From Halomonas daqiaonensis (lineage in GTDB: Bacteria > Pseudomonadota > Gammaproteobacteria > Pseudomonadales > Halomonadaceae), in contig NZ_FOBC01000011.1 of the NCBI RefSeq assembly GCF_900109725.1, positions 1 to 64,000 of the forward strand: DNA of 64,000 bases. The letters are read 5' to 3'. The notes under the pieces are model-generated. The model was not told the DNA's origin. It searched no databases and worked only from the letters and a program-made list of their open reading frames with translations. The first letter of the stretch is position 1. The number at the start of each line of letters is the position of its first letter. Positions 53,928 to 64,000 of the stretch are shown in pieces. The position numbers and the translations under genes were made by a program.

Positions 53928-54140
53928 CTAGTTGGAGTTGCCGCTCAGAAACAGCATGATCGCCGCCAGCACCCCGACCGCCACGATGACGATGGGCAGC
54001 ACACGATGCAGCCCATGGGGAGAGCTCTTCGCCTCGGGTTGCTCGGCGTCCGGCTCGGGCTCGTCGAAGTCCTCGGGCTGGCTGACTTCCTTGAAATGCT
54101 GCAGCTCTTCTTCCGGCGTCTTGCTTTCACGATTATCCAT
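53928..54140 (-). CDS. Small tail-anchored membrane protein, 70 aa
   Basis: A 70-residue protein starting MDNRESKTPEEELQHFKEVS after a strong aaaggaggtgcgcc site. Residues 1-45 are acidic and hydrophilic; residues about 48-66 (VLPIVIVAVGVLAAIMLFLS) form one membrane helix at the C-terminus, so it is tail-anchored with its acidic part in the cytoplasm. I do not recognise a family. The excellent ribosome site argues that it is real. It stands between the AraC regulator and fabV, all on the minus strand. Confidence 0.72.
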   Translation of the reverse strand: MDNRESKTPEEELQHFKEVSQPEDFDEPEPDAEQPEAKSSPHGLHRVLPIVIVAVGVLAAIMLFLSGNSN

Positions 54141-54206
54141 GGCGCACCTCCTTTGGCTTGGATCTGCTTGCCGCGTCTCCCCGAGTATCCAGGAAATCGC
54201 GGGGAC

Positions 54207-55403
54207 TTACAGGTTCACGACATCGAAGTCCGCTACCGGGTTCACGTCCGCATCGTAATCCACGTCGTCACGCTCGAAGCCGAACAGCTTCAGGAACTCG
54301 TGCTTGTACCCAGCATAGTCGGTGATCTCGAAGAGGTTCTCGGTGGTCACCCGGGGCCAGAGCTCCTTGCAGGCCTGCTGGACGTCATCGCGCAGTTCCC
54401 AGTCGTCCAGACGCAGCCGACCGGCCTCATCGGTCTCGAAGTTGCCGCCGTAGAGACGCTCGCCGAACAGGCGGTTGAGCTGGTCGATGGTGCCCTCGTG
54501 CAGTCCCTTCTCCTTCATCACCTTGTAGACCATGGCGATGTAGAGCGGCATGACCGGGATGGCGGCGCTCGCCTGGGTCACCACCGACTTGAGCACCGCC
54601 ACGTTGGCGCCACCGTGGCGCTCGGCCAGGCGGTCATCGATCTCGCCGGCGGCGCGGTCCAGGTCCTCCTTGGCCTTACCCAAGGCCCCGTGCCAGTAGA
54701 TCGGCCAGGTGATCTCGGTGCCGATGTAGCTGAAGGCGACGCTGCGCGCACCGGGCGCCAGCACGCCGGCGCGGTCGAGGGCCTCGATCCACAGCTCCCA
54801 GTCCTCGCCACCCATCACGGCCTTGGTATCCTCGATCTCCTGCTCGGTGGCGGGCTCGACCTCGGCCTCGATAATGGCGTCCTTGTTGGTGTCGATGGCG
54901 GTGGCACGGTAGGTCTCGCCGATCGGCTTGAGCACCGAACGCTTGACCTCGCCGCTGTCGGGCAGCTTGCGCACCGGCGAGGCCAGCGAGTAGACCACCA
55001 GGTCGATCTGCCCCATGTCCTGCTGAATCAGCTCGATCGCCTTGTCGCGGGCCTCGTGGGAGAAGGCGTCGCCGTTGATCGACTTGCTGTAGAGCCCCTC
55101 GGCCTTGGCGAACCTGTCGAAGGCGGCACTGTTGTACCAGCCGGCGGTGCCGGGCTTCTTTTCGGTGCCGGGCTTCTCGAAGAACACGCCCAGGGTATCG
55201 GCGCCATAGCCGAAGGCGGCGGTGATGCGCGCCGCCAGTCCGTAGCCGCTGGAGGCACCGATTACCAGCACCTTCTTCGGTCCATGTGTCTTGTCGAGGC
55301 TGCGGGCGCGGGTCGCCTCGATCTGCTCGAGCACGTTCTTCTCGCAACCCACGGGGTGGGTGGTGGTGCAGATGAAACCGCGTACCTTGGGCTTGATGAT
55401 CAC
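54207..55403 (-). CDS. fabV: Enoyl-ACP (trans-2-enoyl-CoA) reductase FabV
   Basis: A 398-residue protein with a GTG start (55403) preceded by acgaggt. FabV features are [20 protein letters not shown] at the N-terminus, NAD-binding [40 protein letters not shown], and the active-site Tyr-x8-Lys in [15 protein letters not shown]. It carries out the last reduction step of fatty-acid elongation using NADH and is typically insensitive to triclosan. Length and motifs are complete. It appears monocistronic, with a 66-base gap to the small membrane protein downstream. Confidence 0.95.
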   Translation of the reverse strand: MIIKPKVRGFICTTTHPVGCEKNVLEQIEATRARSLDKTHGPKKVLVIGASSGYGLAARITAAFGYGADTLGVFFEKPGTEKKPGTAGWYNSAAFDRFAKAEGLYSKSINGDAFSHEARDKAIELIQQDMGQIDLVVYSLASPVRKLPDSGEVKRSVLKPIGETYRATAIDTNKDAIIEAEVEPATEQEIEDTKAVMGGEDWELWIEALDRAGVLAPGARSVAFSYIGTEITWPIYWHGALGKAKEDLDRAAGEIDDRLAERHGGANVAVLKSVVTQASAAIPVMPLYIAMVYKVMKEKGLHEGTIDQLNRLFGERLYGGNFETDEAGRLRLDDWELRDDVQQACKELWPRVTTENLFEITDYAGYKHEFLKLFGFERDDVDYDADVNPVADFDVVNL

Positions 55404-55598
55404 GTCAGACCTCGTTGTTGTCCGGCGGACGGGGAAACCGCTTTCGTCCGCATGGGAAATGAATGAGCCGGATGCCTGGATCGAAGGGGCAATGGGCGAC
55501 ATTCTAGCGGCCCCGACGGCGGCTGTCCGCCCTTGAGACCACGGCAGGGCTGGTGCAGGATGCTTCTCCCGGGTAACGAGCGTGGCAGGAGGGTAACG

Positions 55599-55988
55599 AT
55601 GGATGCTCAGACACTGGTCGACGAGCGCGGCGAACTGTGGCTCACACTGGCCCCACTGTGGCTTGAGCGCGAACCCCGCGAGACCGACTACGCGCACATG
55701 GTCGCCGTCATCCAGCGCCACGACCTGACCCTTCGCGAGTTGGAGTGGATCTTCCGCCTGGAGCTGGCCCCTGTGCTCGCGCGTCACCAGATGTCGGTGG
55801 CCGGCGAATGGCGCTCGTTCGACGACTACAAGCTGATGAAGCAGCTGGTGGGCCACAACCTGCGTCTCAACGGCTGGCGTCGCAAGAGCTGGATGCTGTT
55901 CTCGGGACTGACCACCATGATGACACGCCATCGCTGGAACGAGCTGATGGGGCGAGTACTGGTCGAGCGCGGCGAGATTCCCCACTGA
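55599..55988 (+). CDS. Hypothetical protein, 129 aa
   Basis: A 129-residue protein starting [20 protein letters not shown] after a strong aggagggtaacg site. It contains [40 protein letters not shown] and [20 protein letters not shown]. The pattern, with LELAPVL in the middle, occurs in small uncharacterised proteobacterial proteins. No catalytic motif is apparent and there is no signal or membrane segment, so it should be cytoplasmic. It is divergent from fabV and convergent with the glutathione peroxidase gene. Confidence 0.78.
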   Translation: MDAQTLVDERGELWLTLAPLWLEREPRETDYAHMVAVIQRHDLTLRELEWIFRLELAPVLARHQMSVAGEWRSFDDYKLMKQLVGHNLRLNGWRRKSWMLFSGLTTMMTRHRWNELMGRVLVERGEIPH

Positions 55989-56030
55989 CGATCTGAAGCC
56001 CCCTTCCCCGGCGTGAACCGCAGGGGGAGC

Positions 56031-56516
56031 TCAGGCCTCGTCCAGGGCAGTTTCCAGCGCTTCACGCAACTCGGCTTCGCCCTCCCGTGGCGAGAAGCGG
56101 CGGATCACCCTACCGTCGCGCCCCACCAGGAACTTGGTGAAGTTCCACTTGATCATGCCGGTTCCCAGCACCCCGGGTGCCTCTTGCTTGAGCTCCGCGA
56201 ACAGGGGATGGGCGCCACTGCCGTTGACCCTGACCTTCTCCATCAGCGGAAAGCTGACCTGATAATCGCGAACGCTCAGGGTACAGAAATCCAGCGCCGA
56301 CTCCGGCGACTGGCGAGCGAACTGGTTGCAGGGGAAGCCGATGACCGTGAATCCCCGGTCGCGATAGCGACGATAGAGACGCTCGAGCTCGCGCAGTTGG
56401 GGCGTGAAACCGCAGCGACTGGCGACGTTGACGATAAGCAGCACCTGCCCGCGCAGCGCGCCGAAGTTGAAGGGCTCGCCCTGGGCGGTGCGGCACTGGT
56501 GGTCGTGAATGGACAT
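56031..56516 (-). CDS. Glutathione peroxidase family protein
   Basis: A 161-residue thiol peroxidase of the GPx fold, starting MSIHDHQCRTAQGEPFNFGA. The peroxidatic residue is Cys in NVASRCGFTPQL (not Sec), followed by VIGFPCNQFARQ with the Gln of the catalytic tetrad, and MIKWNFTKFLVGRDG with the Trp and Asn of the tetrad. It reduces hydrogen peroxide or lipid hydroperoxides in the cytoplasm; bacterial Cys-GPx proteins often use thioredoxin. The length is normal. Confidence 0.93.
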   Translation of the reverse strand: MSIHDHQCRTAQGEPFNFGALRGQVLLIVNVASRCGFTPQLRELERLYRRYRDRGFTVIGFPCNQFARQSPESALDFCTLSVRDYQVSFPLMEKVRVNGSGAHPLFAELKQEAPGVLGTGMIKWNFTKFLVGRDGRVIRRFSPREGEAELREALETALDEA

Positions 56517-56577
56517 GCTGGTGCCTTACTGGTCGTTGTATTTCAAGATGCCACGCCGCCCGCGGCGGCGCCACCCC

Positions 56578-58689
56578 TCAGCGCCGGGGACGGCCCAGGC
56601 GCCGACACACTTCCGCCACCCGGTTCGACAGCCGACGCCTACGCTGGTGCCGCTCGGCTTCCTCGAGGGGCGCATAGGCCAGCCGCTCGAGGTCCCGGGC
56701 ACACTCCTCGAGCGCCCGTCCCGCCGGCCCTGCCTGGGGGGCGACGCGCCGCAGGTGGGAAGCGGGAGACTCTCCGGGATGGGCCGCCAGGCCGTGCCGC
56801 GCCAGCCAGCCCTGCAGATGGCCCACCAGCCATCGCTCGTCACCCTGGCGTCGCCGGTGTCGCCAGCCCCGGTGGGCCAGCAGGGCGAGGCCCGCCGCCA
56901 CGACCAGCGTCGTCACCAGGCTCAGCGCGGTGGACAGGCTCCCCCGACCGGGCAGCAGTGCATCCAGTCGGGCCCAGGCCTCGCGCCACCAGCTGACCAG
57001 CTGTGCCATCAGGGAGCGACGCGACTCGCGCTGGTAGCCGATTACCCCGCGCTGCCAGCGATACTCCAGCCGTTCCCACTCCTGGCGCAGGCGGTTCGCC
57101 CAATCCACCTCGCGCATGCGCAGCGGGGAGAAGCGGGCATCGGCCAGGAAAGCCTCGGCACCGTCGTCGACCGCCTGGGTGCCCTGCTCGACGCGCTCCG
57201 GGGCGATGACCGCGGTGGGGTCCAGACGCTGCCAGGCACCGTTACGCCACACCTCCACCCAGGCGTGGCCATCATAGTCACGCACCGTGAAGTGGCCGTC
57301 CGGGTTACGCTCGCCGCCCAGGAAGCCCGCCACCACCCGTGCCGGGATGCCCGCCATGCGCGCCATCACGGCGGCCGCCGAGGCGTAATGGGTGCAGTAG
57401 CCGGCCTGGCTGTCGAACAGGAAGTCATCGACGCGGTGCTCGCCGACCAGGCGCGGCGGCGAGAGCGTATAGCGATAGGGGGCCTCGCCGAAACGCGCCA
57501 TCATCGCCTCGAGATAGGCATCCGGATCGCTGCCGCTCTCCCGCCACAGCCGCTCGGCCAGGGCCCGGGTGCGGGGGTTGGCGTCCTCGGGCAGCAGGCG
57601 GTACCAGCGCTCTCCGGCGGGGGGCGAGTTGGTCGGTGGCGAGCCGCTGCTGGAGAGCCTCATCAGGCTGCGCGAGCTCAGCGGGGTCAGCCCCTCCAGA
57701 GTGCCATCGGCCAGGTAGCGCTGGAGCTCCTCACTGGACAGCGGCGTGCCCAGCGAGGGTCGCCAGGGGCGGTTGTCGGGCTCCAGCAGCAGCTCGGCGC
57801 TGAAGCCCGCGCCTTCCGGCGACTGCCAGGGGGAGCGTACCGCCTCGCGGACGAAGGCATCGACCGGGCGATCCAGGGTAGCCGCCAGCTGCTCAGGCGT
57901 GGCCCGCGACCAGCGGATGCCATCGAAGTGCGACAGGGTATAGACCCGCCAGTAGCGCTCGCCAGGAGCGGGGTCGCGGCCCTCGAAGCTGGCGCGGAAG
58001 GCGCGCGCATCGCTGCGCGAGAGTTGGGCGATGTCACCCGGGGAGATCTGGTCGGTCAGGCCGGTGGAGGCCCGGTCCATCTGGGGCATACTCCACAGCG
58101 GCCCCAAACGCGGGAAGGTGACGAACAGCACGACCATCAGCGGCGCCGAGAGCGCCAGCAGCCAGGCCGTCTCTCGCCAGGCCTGGCGAAGGCCGGTGGC
58201 ACCGGAGAGCCAGACCAGCGATTGCAGCAACCAGGCCACCGCCAGCAGGGCGCCCGCGGCCATGGGAATTCCCTGGTCATGCAGGAAGGCCACGGTCGTG
58301 GCCACCAGGCCGATCACCACCACTACCCGGGCGTCGCGCCGGTCATGGGTCTCGAGCAGCTTGAGCAGGTAGACGCCGAGCAGCAGGCCGACCAGCCCGT
58401 CCATGCTGCCCAGGGTGCCGAACTGCAGCCAAAGCGCCAGCACCAGGCTGCCCACCGCGGCCAGCCGCAGCAGGATGCCGGCGCGCGGCAGGCCGCGGCG
58501 CAGTTGCACGAGCCGATAGCCGGCCACCAGCAGGGCCAGTCCTACCAGCCAGGCCGGCATCCAGGCCAGGTGCAGGGCCAGCACCAGGCACTGGCCGATG
58601 AACAGCTGGCGAAGCATCCCCCCGCTCAATCCACGGCCATCCGCCAGCACGGCCGGCATCGTCAGCCGGGTGGATCGCAGGGCTCTCAT
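56578..58689 (-). CDS. TgpA-type membrane transglutaminase-like protein
   Basis: A 703-residue protein with a DUF3488-type N-terminal part of about six membrane helices (residues 25-200), a periplasmic transglutaminase-like domain with the triad Cys (SQAGYCTHYASAAAVMARMA), His (RDYDGHAWVEVWRNGAW) and Asp (RLDPTAVIAP) near residues 425-490, and a further helix (LSLVTTLVVAAGLALLAHRG) near 590 before a C-terminal DUF4129-like cytoplasmic part. It resembles Pseudomonas TgpA, an essential gene product of unclear substrate. The start overlaps the DUF58 stop (ATGA); it is the last gene of a four-gene operon with MoxR. Confidence 0.9.
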   Translation of the reverse strand: MRALRSTRLTMPAVLADGRGLSGGMLRQLFIGQCLVLALHLAWMPAWLVGLALLVAGYRLVQLRRGLPRAGILLRLAAVGSLVLALWLQFGTLGSMDGLVGLLLGVYLLKLLETHDRRDARVVVVIGLVATTVAFLHDQGIPMAAGALLAVAWLLQSLVWLSGATGLRQAWRETAWLLALSAPLMVVLFVTFPRLGPLWSMPQMDRASTGLTDQISPGDIAQLSRSDARAFRASFEGRDPAPGERYWRVYTLSHFDGIRWSRATPEQLAATLDRPVDAFVREAVRSPWQSPEGAGFSAELLLEPDNRPWRPSLGTPLSSEELQRYLADGTLEGLTPLSSRSLMRLSSSGSPPTNSPPAGERWYRLLPEDANPRTRALAERLWRESGSDPDAYLEAMMARFGEAPYRYTLSPPRLVGEHRVDDFLFDSQAGYCTHYASAAAVMARMAGIPARVVAGFLGGERNPDGHFTVRDYDGHAWVEVWRNGAWQRLDPTAVIAPERVEQGTQAVDDGAEAFLADARFSPLRMREVDWANRLRQEWERLEYRWQRGVIGYQRESRRSLMAQLVSWWREAWARLDALLPGRGSLSTALSLVTTLVVAAGLALLAHRGWRHRRRQGDERWLVGHLQGWLARHGLAAHPGESPASHLRRVAPQAGPAGRALEECARDLERLAYAPLEEAERHQRRRRLSNRVAEVCRRLGRPRR

Positions 58690-59638
58690 GCTTGCCCCTC
58701 GGACCGGCTCGCCGGGAAGCGCGCCAGGGCATCCAGGGCCCGGCGACGCTGGGCCTCGCCTTCGCCCTGGGCCAGGGTGAGGCCCGGCAGGCGCAAACCA
58801 TAGCGATCACCGGCCTGATGGTGGGCCAGCACCCGGGCGCAGAGCACCGAGAGGCGTCGCTCCGGGTCGCCGCGACAGGCCTCGTAGTCCAGCCACAGCT
58901 GCTGGCGCGGTGGAACGCTGAATACCTTGGTGGTCAGCACGCCGGTGCGGCTCCACTGCTTCCAGGCCACCCGGCCCGGACTGTCGCCGGGCTGGAAACG
59001 CCGCAGGCCCGCGAAGTCGACGGCTTCCAGGCCCGCGCCGGCGTGGTGCGCGACCGGCTCGTCCTCCTCCACCGGATGCGGCCACACCAGCAGTTCGGCA
59101 TCGTGGCGGACCCAGGCCACCACCCGGACCAGTCCCAGCGGCCAACGGGTCTCGACCCGCAGCAAGGGCAGCGCCTGGATACCCCGTCGGGGAGTCGGCA
59201 GCGCCAACTCGGTCTCGCCGAGGCCATCGACGATATCCACCCGCCCCCGGGCGCCATCGCAGCGGAGCTCCAGGGCCGTGCGGTCGCTGCGCGCCTTCAG
59301 TACCACGCCCAGGCGGGCCTCGCTTCCGGCGAAGGCCTCGCGGGGCAGGCGCAGGCCGGGGGTCACGCCAAGCAGGTTGAGCCAGCCGCGCAGCACCACC
59401 ACCACACCCACGCTGAACAGCCAGAAGGCCAGCCCGTAGGCCAGGTTGTTCTGGTAGTTGATACCGAACAGCAGCAGCACCACCACCAGCACCGCCCAGC
59501 CCAAGCCGAAGCGGGTGGGTATCAGGAACAGCTGGCGCTGGGGAAGAGGCTGCTCCACCGAGGCGGCCAGGCGACGCAGCCACCAGTGGTGCAACCGTTC
59601 ACGGTGGCTAAAGCCGACAGTGGCCAGACCAGCCACAT

Positions 59639-59642
<4 letters not shown>
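58686..59642 (-). CDS. DUF58 domain protein
   Basis: A 318-residue protein with a GTG start overlapping the MoxR stop (GTGA). Two membrane helices (LGWAVLVVVLLLFGINYQNN and LAYGLAFWLFSVGVVVVLRG, about residues 45-85) are followed by a soluble region with the DUF58 signature GLRRFQPGDSPGRVAWKQWS near residue 235 and RVLAHHQAGDRYGLRLPG. DUF58 proteins have a von Willebrand-like fold and work with MoxR AAA+ ATPases in protein assembly or cofactor insertion. The gene order MoxR-DUF58-transglutaminase is a common conserved set. Confidence 0.92.
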
Positions 59643-60561
<919 letters not shown>

Positions 60562-60565
<4 letters not shown>

Positions 60566-61110
60566 CGTCCCGCCTCCCGTTCTCCATAGCCCAGCATGAC
60601 CTGCACCGCCTGTCGGGTATCCGGGGTCACACCGTCCAGAGCCAGGGCCTCGTCGGGCGACAGCCAGAAGGCCTCGGCCACCTCCTCGGCCTGCAATGTC
60701 AGGGGGCCGTCGTGCTCGACCAGGAAGAGGCTGCCGAAGATGTGGTTACCCTGCGCATCGTGGACGAACTCGCCCAGATGGCGCAGCGGCACGCCCTGGA
60801 TGCCGAGCTCCTCGGCTAGCTCACGGCGAGCCGCCACGTGGACCGCCTCGCCGGCCCCCACCACACCGCCGGCCGCAAGATCCAGGCCACCGGGGAAGAC
60901 CTCCTTGGTCAGGGTGCGACGCTGCACGCAGAGCTCGCCGTGGCGGTTGCGCACCACCACATAGGTGGCCCGGTGCCAGAACCGGAAGCGACGCATGGCG
61001 GCCCGGGGCGCACTGCCGCAGGGGCGATTGCGAGCATCCACCAGTTGGATCTGCTCGTCGGCGATATGCGGCGCGGGCAGCGGTTCGGGCAGGGAAACGT
61101 CGGCGCTCAT
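60562..61110 (-). CDS. NUDIX hydrolase (YfcD-like)
   Basis: A 182-residue protein starting MSADVSLPEPLPAPHIADEQ with gggag upstream. The NUDIX box GVVGAGEAVHVAARRELAEE continuing into LGI (about residues 82-104) is complete with all metal-binding Glu residues. Upstream, QIQLVDARNRPCGSAPRAAM and FWHRATYVVVRNRHGELCVQ correspond to YfcD/isopentenyl isomerase-like NUDIX proteins. The substrate is unknown. It is the first gene of the MoxR operon, coupled to moxR by a four-base overlap. Confidence 0.9.
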
Positions 61111-61231
61111 GGAGGACTCCCGGGGAAATGCCTTCAGCCTACCCAGTCACGGCGGCAGCGTCACGCCGCGCGTTGACCGCACCCGGGGCGACGGCCATGC
61201 TCATGGCAGGCCTCTACCACGGAGCCCGACT

Positions 61232-62884
61232 ATGTCCGACCCTGCTCCCCGCACTCGGCTGGCCACCCATGAGGTGACCAACCAGCCCTCGCCACCGCCG
61301 GACCGCGACCTGCTCGCCGGGGATGCCCCGCTGCAGGAAGCCCTTTCCCGGGAGGCCCCGGAGTGGGTCGCCAGGCGCCTGGTTCCTCTGGGGCGCGAGG
61401 TCGGTAGCGCTCGGGTCCAGGCCCTGGGTGAGGCTGCCAACCGTCACCCGCCCGAATTGCGCCTCTTCGATCGTCACGGCCGACGGCTGGACGAGGTGGT
61501 CTACCACCCCGCCTACCATGAGCTGATGCAGCTGGCCATCGACAACGGCTGGCATGCGGTGGCCTGGCAGGAGGAGGGGCGCGGCGGCCACCAAGCCCAT
61601 ATCGCCGCCCTCTACCTGCTGACCCAGGCCGAGCCCGGTTTCTGCTGCCCGGTCACCATGACCCATGCCGCCATGCCGGTGCTGCGCCAGATGCCCGCCA
61701 TCGAGGCGCACTGGGCCCCGGGGCTGCTGGCCTGGGACTACGACCCACGCGTGCTGCCCGCGGGAGAGAAGAGCGGGCTGACCTTCGGCATGGCGATGAC
61801 CGAGAAGCAGGGCGGCAGCGACGTACGCGCCAATACCACCCGTGCCGAATTCACGGCTGAGGGCTGGCGGCTGACCGGTCACAAGTGGTTCTGCAGCGCT
61901 CCCATGTCCGATGCCTTCCTGACTCTGGCCCGCACCGACGAGGGCCTCACCTGCTTCCTGGTACCGAGATTCACGCCGGAGGGCGAGCGCAACGCCATTG
62001 AGCTGCAGCGCCTCAAGGAGAAGTGCGGCAACCGCGCCAATGCCTCGGCGGAGATCGAGTACCGCGGCGCTCGGGCCGAGCCGGTGGGCGAGCCCGGCCG
62101 CGGTATCGCCACTATCCTCGAGATGGTCCAGCAGACACGACTCGATGCCGCCACCGCCCCGGTGGGCATGATGCGCCAGGCCCTGGTCGAGGCCTGGCAG
62201 CATGTCGGGGAGCGTCATGCCTTCGGCCGAGCACTGGCCGAGCAGCCACTGATGCAGGTGCTGCTGGCCGACATGGCCCTGGAGGTGGAGGCCGGCCTGG
62301 CGCTGGTGATGCGCGCCGCCCGGGCCTTCGATGGGGCCGCCCGTGACGATGCCCGAGAGCAGGCCCTGTCACGGCTGCTGCCGACCCTGGCCAAGTACTG
62401 GCACAACAAGCGCACGCCGGCCTTCATGGCCGAGGCCATGGAATGCCTGGGCGGGATCGGCTATGTGGAGGAGACGCCGCTGGCCCGTCTCTACCGCGAG
62501 GCACCGGTCAACTCGATCTGGGAAGGGTCGGGCAACGTGATCTGCCTGGACCTGCTGCGCGTGCTGGGCCGTCACCCGGAATCGCTGGAGGCGCTGCAGG
62601 CCGAATTCGGCGCAGTTCGCGGCCAGCAGGCCGAGCTCGACCGCGCCCTGGCCCTGCTGGAGGCCGAGCTGGCCGAGCCGCCGGAATCGCTGGAACCGCG
62701 TGCCCGCTGGCTGGCTCAGCGGCTGACCCAGTGCCTGCAGGCCGCCCTGCTGCTGCGCCATGCCCCGCCGGAAGTGGCCGAGACCTTCTGCCGCTCACGG
62801 CTGGGTGACGAGAGCGGACCGGCCTACGGCGTGCTGCCCGGAGATGTCCCGCTGGCGGCACTGCTGGCACGCATCGGCGATTGA
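61232..62884 (+). CDS. AidB-like acyl-CoA dehydrogenase
   Basis: A 550-residue flavoprotein starting [20 protein letters not shown] with ggag upstream. The early segment [20 protein letters not shown] is typical of the AidB subgroup. The dehydrogenase core has [40 protein letters not shown], and [20 protein letters not shown] with [20 protein letters not shown]. AidB proteins have weak isovaleryl-CoA dehydrogenase activity and are linked with protection against alkylating agents. Slightly longer than E. coli AidB (about 541). Its 3' end overlaps the EAL gene on the opposite strand by 61 bases. Confidence 0.9.
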   Translation: MSDPAPRTRLATHEVTNQPSPPPDRDLLAGDAPLQEALSREAPEWVARRLVPLGREVGSARVQALGEAANRHPPELRLFDRHGRRLDEVVYHPAYHELMQLAIDNGWHAVAWQEEGRGGHQAHIAALYLLTQAEPGFCCPVTMTHAAMPVLRQMPAIEAHWAPGLLAWDYDPRVLPAGEKSGLTFGMAMTEKQGGSDVRANTTRAEFTAEGWRLTGHKWFCSAPMSDAFLTLARTDEGLTCFLVPRFTPEGERNAIELQRLKEKCGNRANASAEIEYRGARAEPVGEPGRGIATILEMVQQTRLDAATAPVGMMRQALVEAWQHVGERHAFGRALAEQPLMQVLLADMALEVEAGLALVMRAARAFDGAARDDAREQALSRLLPTLAKYWHNKRTPAFMAEAMECLGGIGYVEETPLARLYREAPVNSIWEGSGNVICLDLLRVLGRHPESLEALQAEFGAVRGQQAELDRALALLEAELAEPPESLEPRARWLAQRLTQCLQAALLLRHAPPEVAETFCRSRLGDESGPAYGVLPGDVPLAALLARIGD

Positions 62885-64000
62885 GCATTGGCCAATTCCA
62901 GGATATCCGGCGCGGGCATGGGCCGGGCCAGGCCGAAGCCCTGCACATGGGTGCAGCCGTAGCGCTCCAGGCTGGCCAGGCAGGCAAGGTCCTCGATCCC
63001 CTCGGCCACCACCCGGATACCCAGCCGGCGCCCCAGCAGCGCCACCGCCTCGACGATGGCAGCATCCTGGGCATCCTCGAGTAGGCGGCTGACGAAGCTG
63101 CGATCGACCTTGAGCTCGCTGATCGGCAGCAACTGCAGCCGGGCCAGTGACGAGAAGCCCACCCCGAAGTCATCCACCGAGACCTCCAGGCCCCCCAGGT
63201 GCAGCCGGGCTGCAACCTCGCTGCCGAGCAGCTCGTCCTCCATGGCCGCGGACTCGGTGATCTCGAGTATCACGGGGGTGTCCCCCGCCGAACATCGCCC
63301 CTCGCTAACCAGGGAGAGCAGCTCCGGGCTCATCAGGTCATCGGCGGTCACATTGACCGACAGCGACAGGGAGAGGCCGGCCTCGCGCCAGCGGGCGGCA
63401 TCCTCAAGCGCCAGCTGCAGCACGCGGCGCGTCAGGTGACGATTCTGGTCGGGTGTCAGCAGGGGCAGGAAGCGACCGGGCACCAGCAGGCCCGCCTCAG
63501 GGTGAGCCCAGCGGACCAGCGCCTCGACACCACTGAGGCGGCCGCTGGCGAGTTCGAACTGGGGCTGGTAGTAAAGAGTGATCTCCTGGCGAGCGAAGGC
63601 CCGGTCGAGCTCCTCGATGCGACAGGGTGGCGTGTCGGGGCAGGCGACATCCGGCGGATGGACCATGGCCAGAGCCTCGAGACACTCACGCAAGTCGATG
63701 AGCCGCATCGGCTTGTCCAGCGAGCCCAGCATCTCCAGCCCCAAGGCCTGGCCGAGCCGCTCGGCGATGCGCACGATCTTGCGCTCGACCCCGCTGAGCA
63801 GCAGCACGTGGCCGCGGTAGCCGCATTCGGCCAGCCGGCGCAGCATGGAAATACCATCCTGCTGGCCGAACTCCAGGGCCATGATGACCAGTTGAGGGCG
63901 GCGCGCCATGACCTCGCCGATCAGATGCTGACCGTGTCGACAGTAGCGGGACTCCATGCCCAGCGTACGCAGCTGCAGCGACAGGGTGGCGGCGGCCTCG
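62824..64000 (-). CDS. EAL-domain protein with degenerate receiver (5' end outside window)
   Basis: The frame is open to the window edge, so the N-terminus is missing; an internal ATG at 63957 is probably not the start. The first part reads like a receiver domain ([20 protein letters not shown], then [16 protein letters not shown]), but where the phosphorylated Asp should be there is Ala. The EAL domain is full length: [82 protein letters not shown] and VVAEGIED. It should hydrolyse c-di-GMP to pGpG. The end of its gene overlaps aidB. Confidence 0.88.
   Translation of the reverse strand, partial: EAAATLSLQLRTLGMESRYCRHGQHLIGEVMARRPQLVIMALEFGQQDGISMLRRLAECGYRGHVLLLSGVERKIVRIAERLGQALGLEMLGSLDKPMRLIDLRECLEALAMVHPPDVACPDTPPCRIEELDRAFARQEITLYYQPQFELASGRLSGVEALVRWAHPEAGLLVPGRFLPLLTPDQNRHLTRRVLQLALEDAARWREAGLSLSLSVNVTADDLMSPELLSLVSEGRCSAGDTPVILEITESAAMEDELLGSEVAARLHLGGLEVSVDDFGVGFSSLARLQLLPISELKVDRSFVSRLLEDAQDAAIVEAVALLGRRLGIRVVAEGIEDLACLASLERYGCTHVQGFGLARPMPAPDILELANAQSPMRASSAASGTSPGSTP

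Overview
The window looks like chromosomal DNA of a moderately halophilic gammaproteobacterium of the Halomonadaceae (Halomonas type). This is inferred from the high GC content, an NhaD-type Na+/H+ antiporter, a FabV enoyl reductase, a Pseudomonas-style two-subunit arginine succinyltransferase (AST) operon, and many small conserved families (DUF3581, DUF3422, DUF3541, YdcH, TRIC) typical of that group. No rRNA or tRNA gene was recognised.

Layout. Positions 1-2700 are a worn accessory stretch: the start of an IS1634-type transposase, two orphan membrane-anchored proteins, a DUF427 gene, and a decayed rhuM/hsdM restriction-modification remnant. Positions 2700-6180 hold a diguanylate cyclase whose start overlaps a Fic-domain gene with a palindromic candidate operator, then a racemase and a YdcH protein. 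Positions 6300-12900 hold a TetR/MFS pair, a monooxygenase fused to a coiled coil, a CbiX-like protein, a voltage-sensor-like membrane protein, and a phosphodiesterase with a suspicious 5' end. Positions 11875-15315 hold a DUF3137/secreted protein/WG-repeat group. Positions 15544-17250 encode an OmpA protein with eleven 14-residue repeats.

The most interesting locus is 17880-23005: a clear class I c-di-GMP riboswitch in the leader of a four-gene cluster with two DUF4402 candidate pilins, a PapD-like chaperone and a very divergent usher. Three GGDEF proteins and an EAL protein elsewhere in the window could supply and remove c-di-GMP, so surface-fibre production is probably set by this second messenger. 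An operon at 38396-42893 (small PstS-like binding protein, outer-membrane channel, GGDEF-EAL protein) may be an envelope-sensing c-di-GMP module. It is followed by an AT-rich, probably imported, exosortase-associated acyltransferase gene.

Other blocks: LemA/TPM/TPM/DUF1499 (24509-27405); a 1156-residue AsmA/TamB-like three-fold repeat protein (32947-36417); nhaD (36529-38025); the arginine succinyltransferase catabolic operon astC-aruF-aruG-astD-astB (51980 down to 45736) with its probable AraC-type regulator close by (53819-52842) but without astE; fabV; a NUDIX-MoxR-DUF58-transglutaminase operon (61110 down to 56578); aidB-like acyl-CoA dehydrogenase; and an EAL protein cut by the right edge.
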